This document shows, piece by piece, positions 7,625 to 15,943 of a DNA stretch of 64,000 bases. The position numbers and the translations under genes are program-made. Each line of letters opens with the position of its first letter. Position 1 is the first letter of the stretch. The notes beneath the pieces are model-generated. The model had not been told where the DNA came from, made no database searches, and saw only the letters and a program-made list of their open reading frames with translations. This DNA comes from Flavisolibacter longurius. GTDB lineage: Bacteria; Bacteroidota; Bacteroidia; Chitinophagales; Chitinophagaceae. The DNA lies in the NCBI GenBank assembly GCA_014163555.1, contig JACJGO010000018.1, positions 59,162-123,161 of the forward strand, read 5' to 3'.

Positions 7625-10447
7625 ATGAGCGAAACGACCATCATTAAACCTTATTTGCGTCTCTCCGGTTTAGAGCCGCTGACCATTCGTCCGGAATCCA
7701 ATTTTGTGAATGTAGGCGAACGCTGTAACGTAACCGGCTCTAAAAAATTTGCACGCCTCGTCCGCGAGAACAAATACGAAGAAGCCCTTTCTGTGGCCCG
7801 TCAGCAGGTGGAAAACGGTGCGCAGGTGCTGGACGTGAACATGGACGATGCCCTGCTTGATGGGGTCAAAGCCATGACGACGTTCCTGAATCTTTTGCAG
7901 GCTGAACCCGATATTGCCAAGATACCTGTCATGATCGACTCGTCGAAGTTTGAGATCATTGAAGCAGGCCTGAAATGCGTACAGGGAAAATCCATCGTCA
8001 ACTCCATCTCCATGAAAGAAGGAGAGGAGAAGTTTATTGAGCAGGCTTTTATCTGCCAGGCTTATGGTGCTGCGGTGGTGGTAATGGCATTTGATGAACA
8101 AGGCCAGGCCGATACCCTGCAACGGCGGATCGATATCTGCGAAAGAGCCTATAAGATTTTGACGGAAGTTGTCGGTTTCGAACCGCAGGATATCATCTTC
8201 GACCCGAACATATTTGCGGTAGCCACCGGAATTGAAGAACACAACAACTATGCGGTTGATTTTATTGAAGCCACCCGCATCATCAAACAAAAAATGCCGC
8301 TGGCAAAAGTGAGCGGGGGTGTCAGCAATGTATCGTTCTCTTTCCGCGGCAACGATCCGGTGCGGGAAGCCATCCATGCGGTCTTTCTTTACCACGCCAT
8401 CAAGGCGGGTATGGATATGGGAATCGTTAACGCAGGGCAGTTGATTGTGTATGATGAAATTGAACCGCAGTTGCGGGAATTGTGTGAAGATGTGGTTCTT
8501 AACCGGCGGCCTGATTCTACAGAACGGCTGGTAAATTTTGCCGAAACGGTAAAAGCAAAAGACAAAGCCGAAGTAAAAGATGAAGCCTGGCGATCGGCTT
8601 CCGTAGAAGAGCGACTGAAGCATGCACTGGTCAACGGCATTACCGATTACATAGATGCCGATACGGAAGAAGCCCGGCAGAAATATCCCAAACCGCTGGA
8701 TGTGATCGAAGGGCCGCTGATGGCCGGGATGGATGTTGTGGGTGATCTTTTCGGCAGCGGAAAAATGTTTTTGCCGCAGGTGGTAAAGAGTGCACGGGTA
8801 ATGAAAAAATCCGTGGCGATTCTCACGCCTTATATTGAAAAAGAAAAAGAGGAAAGAGCAGCCCGAGGTGAAATTTCGCCATCCGGTGCTGCCAAGGTGC
8901 TGATGGCCACTGTAAAAGGAGACGTGCATGATATCGGGAAAAATATTGTGGGCGTTGTGCTGGGTTGTAATGGTTATGATGTGATTGACCTGGGTGTGAT
9001 GGTGCCCGCCGATAAAATCCTGGAAACGGCCCAAAAAGAAGGTGTCGATGTAATTGGCCTCAGTGGCTTAATTACACCGTCGCTGGATGAAATGGTGCAC
9101 ATTGCCCGTGAAATGAAACGCCGCAACATGAGGCAGCCTTTGCTGATCGGTGGCGCCACCACCTCACGGATACATACAGCCGTAAAAATTGCGCAGGAAT
9201 ACGATGGCGGTGTAGTGCATGTGCTGGATGCTTCTCGTAGCGTAACCGTGGTGAGCAACCTGCTGAACAAAGAAGGAAAAGAAGGCTTTTTGCAGCAAAC
9301 GAAAAAAGAATACATAAGCCTGCGGGAGCAGTTTGCCAACAAGCAAAAGCACAAGGTGCTCATTCCTTACGAAGAAGCCGTTGTCACCAAGGAATACTTC
9401 GACTGGAAAAACTACAAACCAACAAAACCCGCAATTGACGGTGTAAAGGTTTTCAAAGAATTTGATCTTGGCACCATTGCCCGCTACATCGACTGGGGAC
9501 CGTTTTTTATTGGCTGGGAAATGCCGGGCCGCTTTCCGGAAGTACTCACCGATAAGATTTTCGGAGCCGAAGCCACAAGGTTGTACAACGATGCACAGGC
9601 GATGGTGAAAAAAATTGTGGACGAAAGATGGTTTACCGCCAGCGGTGTGATAGGCTTTTGGCCGGCGTTGAGCAACAACAAAGACACCATCACGTTGCAG
9701 ACAAAAGAGGGTGAGGTAAACCTGGAGTCGCTTCGCCAGCAAATGAAAAAAGCGGTGGGGCAACCCTCGTATTCTTTGGCCGATTTTGTGATGCCAGCGG
9801 CCCATCCCGACCTTCCCAGTGGGAAGGCCACCAACGCACAGCCCTCGCCTGTTGGAGAGGTTGAACAAAATACAAGCACTCCGCAAAGCGAGGCGGGTGT
9901 GTTGGGTCACTCCCCCACCGGGGGAGCGGGAGGGGGCCGCACCGATTACATGGGCGCCTTTGCGGTTACCATTCACGGTGCAAAGCAATGGATTGATAAA
10001 TTCATTAGCGAACATGACGAATACAACAAAATCCTGGTGCAGATTCTTGCCGATCGATTTGTAGAAGCCTTCGCCGAATGTTTGCACCAGCAGGTACGCA
10101 AAGAACATTGGGGCTACGCCAAAAACGAAACGCTTTCCAATGAAGAACTGATTAAAGAGCAGTACAAGGGTATTCGCCCGGCGCCGGGTTATCCCGCCTG
10201 TCCCGATCATACCGAAAAACTGAAATTATTCTCGCTGCTCAATGCTACTGAAAACGTAGGCATTGAACTGACGGAAAGCCTTGCCATGAATCCGCCGGCA
10301 TCGGTTTGCGGCTGGTATTTTGCACACCCGCAAAGCCATTATTTTGGTTTGGGCAAGATTGGAAGGGATCAACTGGAAGATTATGCGCAACGGAAAGGAA
10401 TGTCCATAGAAGAGGCAGAAAGATGGTTGCGACCCGTATTGGAATGA
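7625..10447 (+). CDS. metH: Methionine synthase, folate/B12/AdoMet subunit, with an in-frame repeat insertion
   Basis: Cobalamin-dependent methionine synthase without its homocysteine module, 940 residues from ATG 7625 (the in-frame GTG at 7607 is less likely). Order of domains: pterin-binding barrel ([28 protein letters not shown]), cap and B12-binding domain with the DxHxxG motif at 433-438 (DVHDIG), then the AdoMet activation domain ending with [15 protein letters not shown] near 850. Between SLADFVMPA and [12 protein letters not shown] (about 725-772) sit some 48 Pro/Gly/Ser-rich residues absent from the E. coli enzyme, where a short loop joins the same two segments. They are encoded by a GC-rich double-hairpin repeat. 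All flanking motifs are intact, so the enzyme is probably active. Confidence 0.95.
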   Translation: MSETTIIKPYLRLSGLEPLTIRPESNFVNVGERCNVTGSKKFARLVRENKYEEALSVARQQVENGAQVLDVNMDDALLDGVKAMTTFLNLLQAEPDIAKIPVMIDSSKFEIIEAGLKCVQGKSIVNSISMKEGEEKFIEQAFICQAYGAAVVVMAFDEQGQADTLQRRIDICERAYKILTEVVGFEPQDIIFDPNIFAVATGIEEHNNYAVDFIEATRIIKQKMPLAKVSGGVSNVSFSFRGNDPVREAIHAVFLYHAIKAGMDMGIVNAGQLIVYDEIEPQLRELCEDVVLNRRPDSTERLVNFAETVKAKDKAEVKDEAWRSASVEERLKHALVNGITDYIDADTEEARQKYPKPLDVIEGPLMAGMDVVGDLFGSGKMFLPQVVKSARVMKKSVAILTPYIEKEKEERAARGEISPSGAAKVLMATVKGDVHDIGKNIVGVVLGCNGYDVIDLGVMVPADKILETAQKEGVDVIGLSGLITPSLDEMVHIAREMKRRNMRQPLLIGGATTSRIHTAVKIAQEYDGGVVHVLDASRSVTVVSNLLNKEGKEGFLQQTKKEYISLREQFANKQKHKVLIPYEEAVVTKEYFDWKNYKPTKPAIDGVKVFKEFDLGTIARYIDWGPFFIGWEMPGRFPEVLTDKIFGAEATRLYNDAQAMVKKIVDERWFTASGVIGFWPALSNNKDTITLQTKEGEVNLESLRQQMKKAVGQPSYSLADFVMPAAHPDLPSGKATNAQPSPVGEVEQNTSTPQSEAGVLGHSPTGGAGGGRTDYMGAFAVTIHGAKQWIDKFISEHDEYNKILVQILADRFVEAFAECLHQQVRKEHWGYAKNETLSNEELIKEQYKGIRPAPGYPACPDHTEKLKLFSLLNATENVGIELTESLAMNPPASVCGWYFAHPQSHYFGLGKIGRDQLEDYAQRKGMSIEEAERWLRPVLE
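9800..9940. repeat. GC-rich double-hairpin repeat inserted in frame in metH
   Basis: Two perfect 7-bp stems with 3-nt loops, ccttccc-agt-gggaagg (9811-9827) and ctccccc-acc-gggggag (9910-9926), bound an 82-nt core containing CAAAGCGAGGCGGGTGTGTT. Read on the opposite strand the core gives AACACACCCGCCTCGCTTTG, close to AAACACACTGCTTTG in the intergenic copy at 447-612. Length and phase keep the metH frame open. Confidence 0.8.
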
Positions 10448-10463
10448 TAGCCTGACAAAAAAT

Positions 10464-10490
10464 AAAAAGCCCGGTTCTGCCGGGCTTTTC
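10464..10490. terminator. Bidirectional terminator between metH and the RDD gene
   Basis: The stem AAGCCCGG / CCGGGCTT (10467-10474 and 10480-10487) has a 5-nt loop and an A-run before and T-run after, so it can serve both convergent genes. Confidence 0.85.
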
Positions 10491-10522
10491 TTATAGCATT
10501 TCAGGAAAACGGAAACTGCATT

Positions 10523-11017
10523 TTACCTTGTTTGAATCACTTTTGTTTTGGTCCATACATCGTGCCAGGGGCCACCGCCGCCAAACCAGATGCTTAGCGC
10601 TTCGAACGGAACGAGCCGGCAAAGGCTGCGCAACAAAGCATCTTTAAAGGTTAGCTCGTCACCGTCTTCGCGGATGGCTCGTGTACCGGTAACCAGCTTT
10701 CCCAGCGTATGTCCTTTGAATGCATTTTCGCAAAGGGTGTAATAAAAAAGCTGATTCAGGATGCCAACGGAATAGGCTGCCAGCAGGGCGGGACCTTCAA
10801 CAAAAACGGAATAGGCCAGGTCCGGTGAAAGCTGGTTCAGGAGAAGCATCAGCCCGTAGGATGTTGCCCAACTGATACAAAACCGCATGATAAGGACATC
10901 AATGAGGTAATTAAAAAACCGTTGCTGTGTCGACGCTTCGGTATATTGTACAAATTCGCCTTCTGAAAATAGGTCTTCCTGCTCCGTTGCCCCTGGGTAC
11001 GGGTTTATTTGCTGCAT
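10523..11017 (-). CDS. RDD family membrane protein
   Basis: 164 residues. After a polar N-terminus, residues 31-60 carry the RDD-family opening QRFFNYLIDVLIMRF with Arg and Asp placed as in the family. Further membrane helices follow (SYGLMLLLNQL; ALLAAYSVGILNQLFYYTL), then FKGHTLGKLVTGTRAI, the usual RDD cytoplasmic loop, and LRSLCRLVPFEALSIW. The cargo is unknown; some relatives are Na+/H+ antiporters, but that cannot be assumed here. It is separated by 35 bp from the HAD gene upstream on the same strand and may be the distal gene of that operon. Confidence 0.85.
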   Translation of the reverse strand: MQQINPYPGATEQEDLFSEGEFVQYTEASTQQRFFNYLIDVLIMRFCISWATSYGLMLLLNQLSPDLAYSVFVEGPALLAAYSVGILNQLFYYTLCENAFKGHTLGKLVTGTRAIREDGDELTFKDALLRSLCRLVPFEALSIWFGGGGPWHDVWTKTKVIQTR

Positions 11018-11052
11018 GTGCTTTTTTGGAAATGTAAATACAAAGCGGGCAA

Positions 11053-11661
11053 TTACAAAATTCCGCGGCTTTGCAGGTCTCTTTTTAACTGTGCCGGACT
11101 TTCAAACCGAATGGAGGGAATGCCAAAATTGACAGCGGCTTCCACGTTGCGCAGGTTGTCGTCAATAAAAATGGCTTCCTCCTTGTTGATGTTGAATTTA
11201 TCCACCAGCCGTTGGTAAAATTCAGGAAAGGGTTTGCGTGTTTTTTCATCACCGCTCACCAGGCGCCCGTCAAACCAATGCAGAAACTCATATTTCTGCA
11301 GGGCGATGGGAAACAGTTCTCCGCTCCAGTTGGTGAGTGCATAAAGTTTGTACCTGCCGCTTTCTTTCAGTTGCCGGAAAATTTCTACCGTTTCATGAAT
11401 CGGTCCGCCCAGCATTTCTTCCCAGCGGCCATAATAGGCTTCAATGTATTCCTGCCATTCCGGATGTTGGTCCACCAGCATTTGCGTGGCTTCTTTCAGG
11501 CTACGACCGCGGTCTTGTTCTTCGTTCCATTCCGAGGTGCAGATCTCGGCAAAGAATTGTTTGCGTTTGGTTTCATCTTCAATTAGCTTGTCAAATACAT
11601 ACGCCGGGTTCCAGTCGACAAGAACACCGCCAAGGTCAAAAATGATTGTGGTTACAGGCAT
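11053..11661 (-). CDS. HAD-superfamily hydrolase (second of a tandem pair)
   Basis: Predicted phosphatase or dehalogenase-type hydrolase of HAD subfamily IA. Motif I is IIFDLGGVLVDW (Asp nucleophile; the usual second Asp is replaced by Gly, as in many YihX-like members), motif II is ALTNWS, and motifs III/IV are KPFPEFYQ and AIFIDDNLRNVEAA. I start at ATG 11661 (202 residues); the longer reading overlaps the upstream gene and adds no conserved sequence. It lies 4 bp downstream of a close paralogue of 201 residues. The substrate is unknown; YihX-type enzymes act on sugar phosphates. Confidence 0.88.
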   Translation of the reverse strand: MPVTTIIFDLGGVLVDWNPAYVFDKLIEDETKRKQFFAEICTSEWNEEQDRGRSLKEATQMLVDQHPEWQEYIEAYYGRWEEMLGGPIHETVEIFRQLKESGRYKLYALTNWSGELFPIALQKYEFLHWFDGRLVSGDEKTRKPFPEFYQRLVDKFNINKEEAIFIDDNLRNVEAAVNFGIPSIRFESPAQLKRDLQSRGIL

Positions 11662-11665
11662 GGGT

Positions 11666-12271
11666 TTAAATGATATTTCGGGTTTGTAATTCCTTTCGCA
11701 GGGCCTCCGGTGTGGTAAACAAAATGCCCTGAAGGCCAAGCCGGTTGGCTGCAGCAATGTTAGCGGCCAAATCGTCAATGAAGATGGCTCTTTCCGGATC
11801 GATGGCAAAGCGTTCAAACAGGAGGCGGTAAATATTATCGTCGGGCTTTTTCATTTTGGCTTCGCTGCTGATGATCTTTCCGTCAAACCAATCCAGGAAC
11901 GGGAAATCATGAACGGTGCGCTGGTACAGTTCTGCATTGTAATTGCTCAGGGCATACACCCGGTAACCTTTTTCTTTTACTTCTTTCAGAATTTCCACAG
12001 TGCCTTCAATGGCACCTGCAAACATTTCTTCCCAACGGTCATAAAAAGCAAGGATGGCCTCTTTGTGTTCCTGGTATCTTTCCAGCAGTTCGGTTGTCCC
12101 TTCCCGTGGGGATCGGCCAGCATCCTGCAGGGTATGCCATTCCATGGTGCAGATTGTATTGAGGAACTGAGCCCGTTCTTCGTCCGCTGGAAAAATTTTC
12201 CGGTACAGGTTGGCGGGGTCCCATTTTACCAGCACATTGCCGATATCAAAAATGATGGTGTCAATCTTCAT
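11666..12271 (-). CDS. HAD-superfamily hydrolase (first of a tandem pair)
   Basis: 201-residue HAD-IA hydrolase. Motif I is IIFDIGNVLVKWDP, motif II is YALSNYN, and the last motifs are KPDDNIYRLL and AIFIDDLAANIAAANRLG. It is similar throughout to its downstream neighbour (for example ICTMEWHTLQDAGRS against ICTSEWNEEQDRGRS), so the pair arose by duplication. Its start codon overlaps the stop of the SemiSWEET gene by 4 bp, which indicates translational coupling. Substrate unknown. Confidence 0.88.
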   Translation of the reverse strand: MKIDTIIFDIGNVLVKWDPANLYRKIFPADEERAQFLNTICTMEWHTLQDAGRSPREGTTELLERYQEHKEAILAFYDRWEEMFAGAIEGTVEILKEVKEKGYRVYALSNYNAELYQRTVHDFPFLDWFDGKIISSEAKMKKPDDNIYRLLFERFAIDPERAIFIDDLAANIAAANRLGLQGILFTTPEALRKELQTRNII

Positions 12272-12567
12272 GGGTTCACAAGCTCGGTTTGGCTGGCTGC
12301 AACCTGGTGTTGTTTTCCGTAGCGGAATTTAAAATAGAGCATAATGAGCGAAAACAGCAGCACCATACTGTTGGTAAAGATGATAGGAATGTTCATCAGG
12401 ATAATACCATACACCAGCCACATGATCACGGAGATGGTGGCGAAGGTGAACATCAGCAGCGAAATATCGGCGGCCGATTTTGATTTCCAGGTTTTAATCA
12501 CCTGCGGCAAAAACGTAATGGAGGAAATACATCCTGCCGTCATGCCGAGTAAGTCGATGGCTGTCAT
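12268..12567 (-). CDS. SemiSWEET-type sugar transporter (single MtN3/PQ-loop repeat)
   Basis: 99 residues with three membrane helices: LLGMTAGCISSITFLPQVIKTW (the PQ motif is LPQVIKTWKSKSAADIS), FTFATISVIMWLVYGIIL and IIFTNSMVLLFSLIMLYFKF. This is a single triple-helix bundle that would work as a homodimer to move small sugars across the inner membrane by facilitated diffusion. The coupling with two HAD hydrolases downstream hints at a sugar or sugar-phosphate theme (inference). Confidence 0.9.
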   Translation of the reverse strand: MTAIDLLGMTAGCISSITFLPQVIKTWKSKSAADISLLMFTFATISVIMWLVYGIILMNIPIIFTNSMVLLFSLIMLYFKFRYGKQHQVAASQTELVNP

Positions 12568-12745
12568 AATAAAATTTAAGGCTGTGAAAATAGAGAAAGG
12601 TGCAGAATATCGAACAGTTGAACAAGGAACCGGAAAGAATGTGGTAGAGATACGTTTTTACCGTTTCTTGTCATCACAGTGGCGCTCCGCTCTTTCTTAT
12701 GTAGTTGCTGTATCCTGGCAGTTGTCCAATCAAACCATTTCAACC

Positions 12746-13546
12746 TTACCGCTTCACCACATTTTGCATTCGTTCCAGCAGCCACCACTTGGGCTTGTAG
12801 GGCATTACCTTGTAATTGCTGCGGATGTATTTTAAAATATGCTCCATGGCTTCGTCAATGTCGTCGGTAAACAACACCAGGTCCATGTCTTCGGTGGAGA
12901 TGGTGCCGCGTTTGGCCATGTCGTGCATGGCTTCCCACATTTCATTGTAATATTCTTTGCCAAACAAAACAATCGGAAAAGCCGTGAGGGATTTGGTTTG
13001 AATCAGCGTCAGGGTTTCAAAAAACTCATCCATGGTACCAAAACCGCCGGGTAGAATCACAAAGGCATAAGAGTATTTGACCAAAAGGGTTTTGCGAACG
13101 AAGAAGTGTTCAAACGTAAATGAGCGGTGCACGTATTTGTTCCCCACCTGCTCAAACGGCAGTTGTATGTTGCAACCCACCGACATGCCGCCGGCTTCGT
13201 AAGCGCCGCGGTTAGCCGCTTCCATAATACCGGGGCCACCGCCGGTCAATGTAGTAAAGCCAGTAGCAGCGATACGCCGGCCAAACTCTACCGCCTGCTG
13301 ATAATAAACATTGTCTTCTTTAAACCGTGCCGATCCAAAAACGGTAATGCAGGGACCGATATAATGCAGGGTGCGGAAGGCTTTAATAAACTGCCAGAAG
13401 ACCCGCCAGGCAAATCGCAGTTCATAACGCCGGGTACGGGGCCCTTCCAGGTAAATGGGCTCTTTCGGAGGAATAACCGGTTTATTGCCCTTTATAAAAT
13501 CACCTTTCATTTCACCTGCCGGGGGTACTTTAGTTTCTTTATCCAT
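12746..13546 (-). CDS. LOG-family (TIGR00730) Rossmann-fold protein
   Basis: Putative nucleoside-5'-monophosphate phosphoribohydrolase of the LOG/YgdH type (cytokinin-activating enzymes in plants; nucleotide salvage or unknown roles in bacteria). The signature motifs are GGGPGIMEAANRGAYEAGG and LPGGFGTMDEFFETLT. The core is preceded by about 55 residues with KGNKPVIPPKEPIYLEGPRTRR. I place the start at ATG 13546 (266 residues); an in-frame GTG at 13588 would add 14 residues with no family support. It is monocistronic as far as can be seen. Confidence 0.88.
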   Translation of the reverse strand: MDKETKVPPAGEMKGDFIKGNKPVIPPKEPIYLEGPRTRRYELRFAWRVFWQFIKAFRTLHYIGPCITVFGSARFKEDNVYYQQAVEFGRRIAATGFTTLTGGGPGIMEAANRGAYEAGGMSVGCNIQLPFEQVGNKYVHRSFTFEHFFVRKTLLVKYSYAFVILPGGFGTMDEFFETLTLIQTKSLTAFPIVLFGKEYYNEMWEAMHDMAKRGTISTEDMDLVLFTDDIDEAMEHILKYIRSNYKVMPYKPKWWLLERMQNVVKR

Positions 13547-13710
13547 TCTGTATCTACATTGATCTGATAGTATGTCAACAAATGCCACACCACTTTCAGG
13601 TACCGTTTCTATAGGATTGGCACTTCTTTTTTATCGCCACTTTCCACAACGCAAAAAACTGTCGGTATAGCGGCAGGGCTTACTTGTTTTTGTAATGCCG
13701 GTCCAAATGT

Positions 13711-14088
13711 TTACAGGTCCTCTTCTCTTTCCAGCATCAGGATCGCACTCTGCGGAACTATAAAATACTTTTCGCCTTCATACATCACTTCCGTGGCGCC
13801 GTTCAAAAGAAAAATAGCAAGGTCGCCTTCCTTTGCCTGCAGCGGAATATATTTTACCTGCTCTTCCTGCGCCTTCCAGGGTTCGTCTTCGGTTGGTGTG
13901 GGTATAGCATATCCCGGTCCAGTTTTGATGATATAGCCTTGTTGCACCTTTTCTCTTTCCTGCACGCCAGGCGGCAGGTACAGGCCTGTTTGGGTACGCT
14001 CATCGGGCTTGGTCGGACGAACCAGCACCCTGTCGCCAATGATGATCAGCTTTTTCAGCCGGTTGTCCGGCGTTACATGCATTGCCAT
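13711..14088 (-). CDS. GroES-like co-chaperonin family protein, divergent stand-alone copy
   Basis: 125 residues from ATG 14088 (six codons below another possible ATG at 14136). LIIIGDRVLVRPTKPDERTQTGLYLPPG corresponds to the Cpn10 N-terminal strand and mobile loop. KVQQGYIIKTGPGYAIPTP, KEGDLAIFLLNGATEVMYEGEKYFIVPQSAILMLE covers the rest of the beta-barrel. It is longer than GroES (about 97) because of the insertion PTEDEPWKAQEEQVKYIPLQ. No groEL is adjacent, so this is probably a second, non-canonical paralogue. Whether it still caps a chaperonin cannot be told from sequence. Confidence 0.8.
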   Translation of the reverse strand: MAMHVTPDNRLKKLIIIGDRVLVRPTKPDERTQTGLYLPPGVQEREKVQQGYIIKTGPGYAIPTPTEDEPWKAQEEQVKYIPLQAKEGDLAIFLLNGATEVMYEGEKYFIVPQSAILMLEREEDL

Positions 14089-14204
14089 ACAAATTGCTTT
14101 ACAATTACCTGCAAAAGTAGGGTGGAAGAATTTTTGCATAGGATACAATGGCAACTTATAAGGGGAAAGGCCTTAATTTTATACGCAACTAAAAACCCAA
14201 TCTC

Positions 14205-14912
14205 ATGGCAGAAAAAGATAAACGAGCTAAGATTTTATTATGCGAGGATGACCCGAATTTAGGCAGTGTTTTGAAAAATTACCTTGAGTTGAACGATTAT
14301 GATGTAACACTTGAGCGGGATGGCCGCCTGGGACTGGCCGCATTTCAGCGTGAACAATTCGATCTCTGCCTGCTGGATGTCATGATGCCCAACATGGACG
14401 GTTTTACCCTGGCCGAAGAGATCCGCGATATTAATCCCGATGTACCCCTGTTTTTCCTGAGTGCTAAAACCATGAAGGAAGATATAATTCAGGGTTATAA
14501 ACTGGGTGCCGACGATTATATTACCAAGCCCTTCGACAGCGAAGTGTTGCTGCACAAGATCAAAGCCATCTTAAAGCGCAACGAAGAATTGAACCGCGAG
14601 CAGGAAAACCGCGAGTACGACTTGGCTTCTTACCACTTCAATCCAAAGCTGCGTGAACTGTCGCATGACGGGAAAACACAAACGCTTTCGCCCAAAGAAA
14701 ACGAATTGCTGAAGATGCTTTGCGAGCACATGAACGACCTGTTGCCAAGAGAGCAGGCGCTAAAGCGCATCTGGGGCAGCGATACCTATTTCAACGGCCG
14801 CAGCATGGACGTGTACATTGCCAAGCTGCGCAAATACCTGAAAGACGATACCAATATCGAGATCGTGAACATTCATGGCAACGGTTTCCGCCTGGTGGTA
14901 AAGGAGGTTTAA
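14205..14912 (+). CDS. OmpR/PhoB-family response regulator (RprY-like)
   Basis: Two-component transcription factor of 235 residues. The receiver domain (about 5-120) shows the acidic pair CEDD, the phospho-acceptor Asp in LCLLDVMMPNMDGF, the switch Ser in FLSAKT, and Lys in DYITKPFD. A winged-helix DNA-binding domain follows (about 138-233) with LSPKENELLKML and NGRSMDVYIAKLRKYLKDD and ends GNGFRLVVKEV. Length and motifs resemble RprY of Bacteroides. No histidine kinase gene is adjacent, so the partner is encoded elsewhere. Confidence 0.92.
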   Translation: MAEKDKRAKILLCEDDPNLGSVLKNYLELNDYDVTLERDGRLGLAAFQREQFDLCLLDVMMPNMDGFTLAEEIRDINPDVPLFFLSAKTMKEDIIQGYKLGADDYITKPFDSEVLLHKIKAILKRNEELNREQENREYDLASYHFNPKLRELSHDGKTQTLSPKENELLKMLCEHMNDLLPREQALKRIWGSDTYFNGRSMDVYIAKLRKYLKDDTNIEIVNIHGNGFRLVVKEV

Positions 14913-14993
14913 GCTCTGTCCCTGGTGGGGGAACTTAGGTTTGTGAAGCTTTTCTTTTTCAGTCCTTCATCAAGCAATGTCTTTCTATCAATA

Positions 14994-15030
14994 AAAAATG
15001 CCTGTTTCAACGACAGGCATTTTTCTTTTT
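14994..15030 (+). terminator. Terminator downstream of the response regulator
   Basis: The stem ATGCCTGT / ACAGGCAT (14998-15005 and 15013-15020) has a 7-nt loop and a following run of T; an A-run precedes it. Confidence 0.85.
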
Positions 15031-15140
15031 ATGTACTTAGCTGTAGTGCTACTATTTATCTCCGGTTGCGTCGCACACTTATGCGGTTGGTAATTCTATT
15101 CGGCATAAAATACAATCCCGCATTTGCTTTCATCTTTTGT

Positions 15141-15169
15141 TGATTGCCAATTGTTCATTGCCAATTCAA
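15141..15169. repeat. Short TTGCCAATTG-family repeat
   Basis: TGATTGCCAATTGTTCATTGCCAATT lies just beyond the stop of the YcxB-like gene. It shares its core with the repeats at 3026-3084 and 30745-30810. Confidence 0.55.
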
Positions 15170-15171
15170 CC

Positions 15172-15654
15172 TCAGGAAGACGGGTTATCAACTTTGTTGC
15201 GCAGCATGTCCCGCATTTCGGTAAGCTCTTCTTTTTTAAACGCCGCTTTCGGCACAAGGAAGAAGGAGGTAGGGTTAAAGTAAAGATGAAAAAAATGCGG
15301 CGTTTCCAGGTAGTAACTTACTGTTTTCCAGCTCCATTCACGGCCGCCCCGCTCGTTGCCCAGCGAAAAGCCGGCTTCTTCAAAATTCATGGTAAACCGG
15401 TCGCGAAAGGTGGCCGCCCTGCGGTACACAACCCCCGGCAATACAAACCAAAAGGAGAGCATTAGTATGATCCATAAAAATGTGCTGACGAAAAAAGCAA
15501 AGGGCAAAATTTTTTTAAAATAAAACAGTCCTGCCGACAGCAAAGCAAATACGTTCACCAGGATGATCATCAGCCGGATTTCCTTCCGGCTTAAAAAATG
15601 ATAGCGGAGGGCCTGAACTACCTGCTTTTTGTCATATCCAAACTGTACGGTCAT
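15172..15654 (-). CDS. YcxB-like membrane protein
   Basis: 160 residues. Two membrane helices (LMIILVNVFALLSAGLFYF and FAFFVSTFLWIILMLSFWFVLPG, about 27-75) follow a short N-terminal strand region with LRYHFLSRKEIRL. A cytoplasmic C-terminal domain (about 80-155) contains FEEAGFSLGNERGGREWSWKTVSYYLETPHFFHLYF and SFFLVPKAAFKKEEL, which match the YcxB-like C-terminal domain in layout. The function of this family is not known. It appears monocistronic. Confidence 0.75.
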   Translation of the reverse strand: MTVQFGYDKKQVVQALRYHFLSRKEIRLMIILVNVFALLSAGLFYFKKILPFAFFVSTFLWIILMLSFWFVLPGVVYRRAATFRDRFTMNFEEAGFSLGNERGGREWSWKTVSYYLETPHFFHLYFNPTSFFLVPKAAFKKEELTEMRDMLRNKVDNPSS

Positions 15655-15890
15655 GCGCTTTGGGGTTTCTTCGTCTTTTGCCGCCGGTTGTGGCCGGCCA
15701 TGTTACATGATTCTGTAAGGGTTAGACGCCTTACCGGGAAACTGTCTAAAGATACGGTTGTATAGAATTCACCTGTTTTTTCAAAACAGTTTCATCTGTG
15801 TTGGCAAACCCTCCCAATAACGCATGATTTCCCAAAAAGTCTATGGGCTGCAACAGATCTTTATTTAGAACAGAGGCCTATTCTATTATA
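15655..15890. other. Intergenic region, no gene seen
   Basis: Separates the YcxB-like gene from the DksA-like gene. It should hold the promoter of the YcxB-like gene, but I could not pick a convincing -7/-33 pair. Confidence 0.4.
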
Positions 15891-15892
15891 GG

Positions 15893-15922
15893 ACAAAAAA
15901 AAGTCCTGCCGCGGCAGGACTT
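15893..15922 (-). terminator. Terminator of the ileS/DksA-like operon
   Basis: The perfect palindrome AAGTCCTGCCGCGGCAGGACTT (15901-15922) is preceded on the plus strand by an A-run, which is a T-run on the minus transcript. It lies 22 nt below the DksA-like stop. Confidence 0.88.
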
Positions 15923-15943
15923 AACTATAAGAATTTTAAATGA

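Noticed and set aside
7670..9034. A 454-codon ORF on the minus strand inside metH.
   Set aside because: It is antisense to a gene with strong family motifs, its own translation is low-complexity in His/Phe and resembles no family.
6533..10447. Methionine synthase appearing as two ORFs, as if broken by a frameshift.
   Set aside because: The break falls exactly at the boundary between the homocysteine and folate modules, there is a 54-bp spacer with a clean new start, and split MetH is normal in Bacteroidota.
11661..11817. N-terminal extension of the second HAD hydrolase.
   Set aside because: The extra 52 codons overlap the upstream HAD gene out of frame and lack conserved sequence; the HAD motif I begins right after ATG 11661.
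14921..14935. A possible third GC-rich hairpin repeat (tccctggtggggga) after the response regulator.
   Set aside because: Only a single imperfect stem is present, and the paired second stem and the AACACAC..GCTTTG core are missing.
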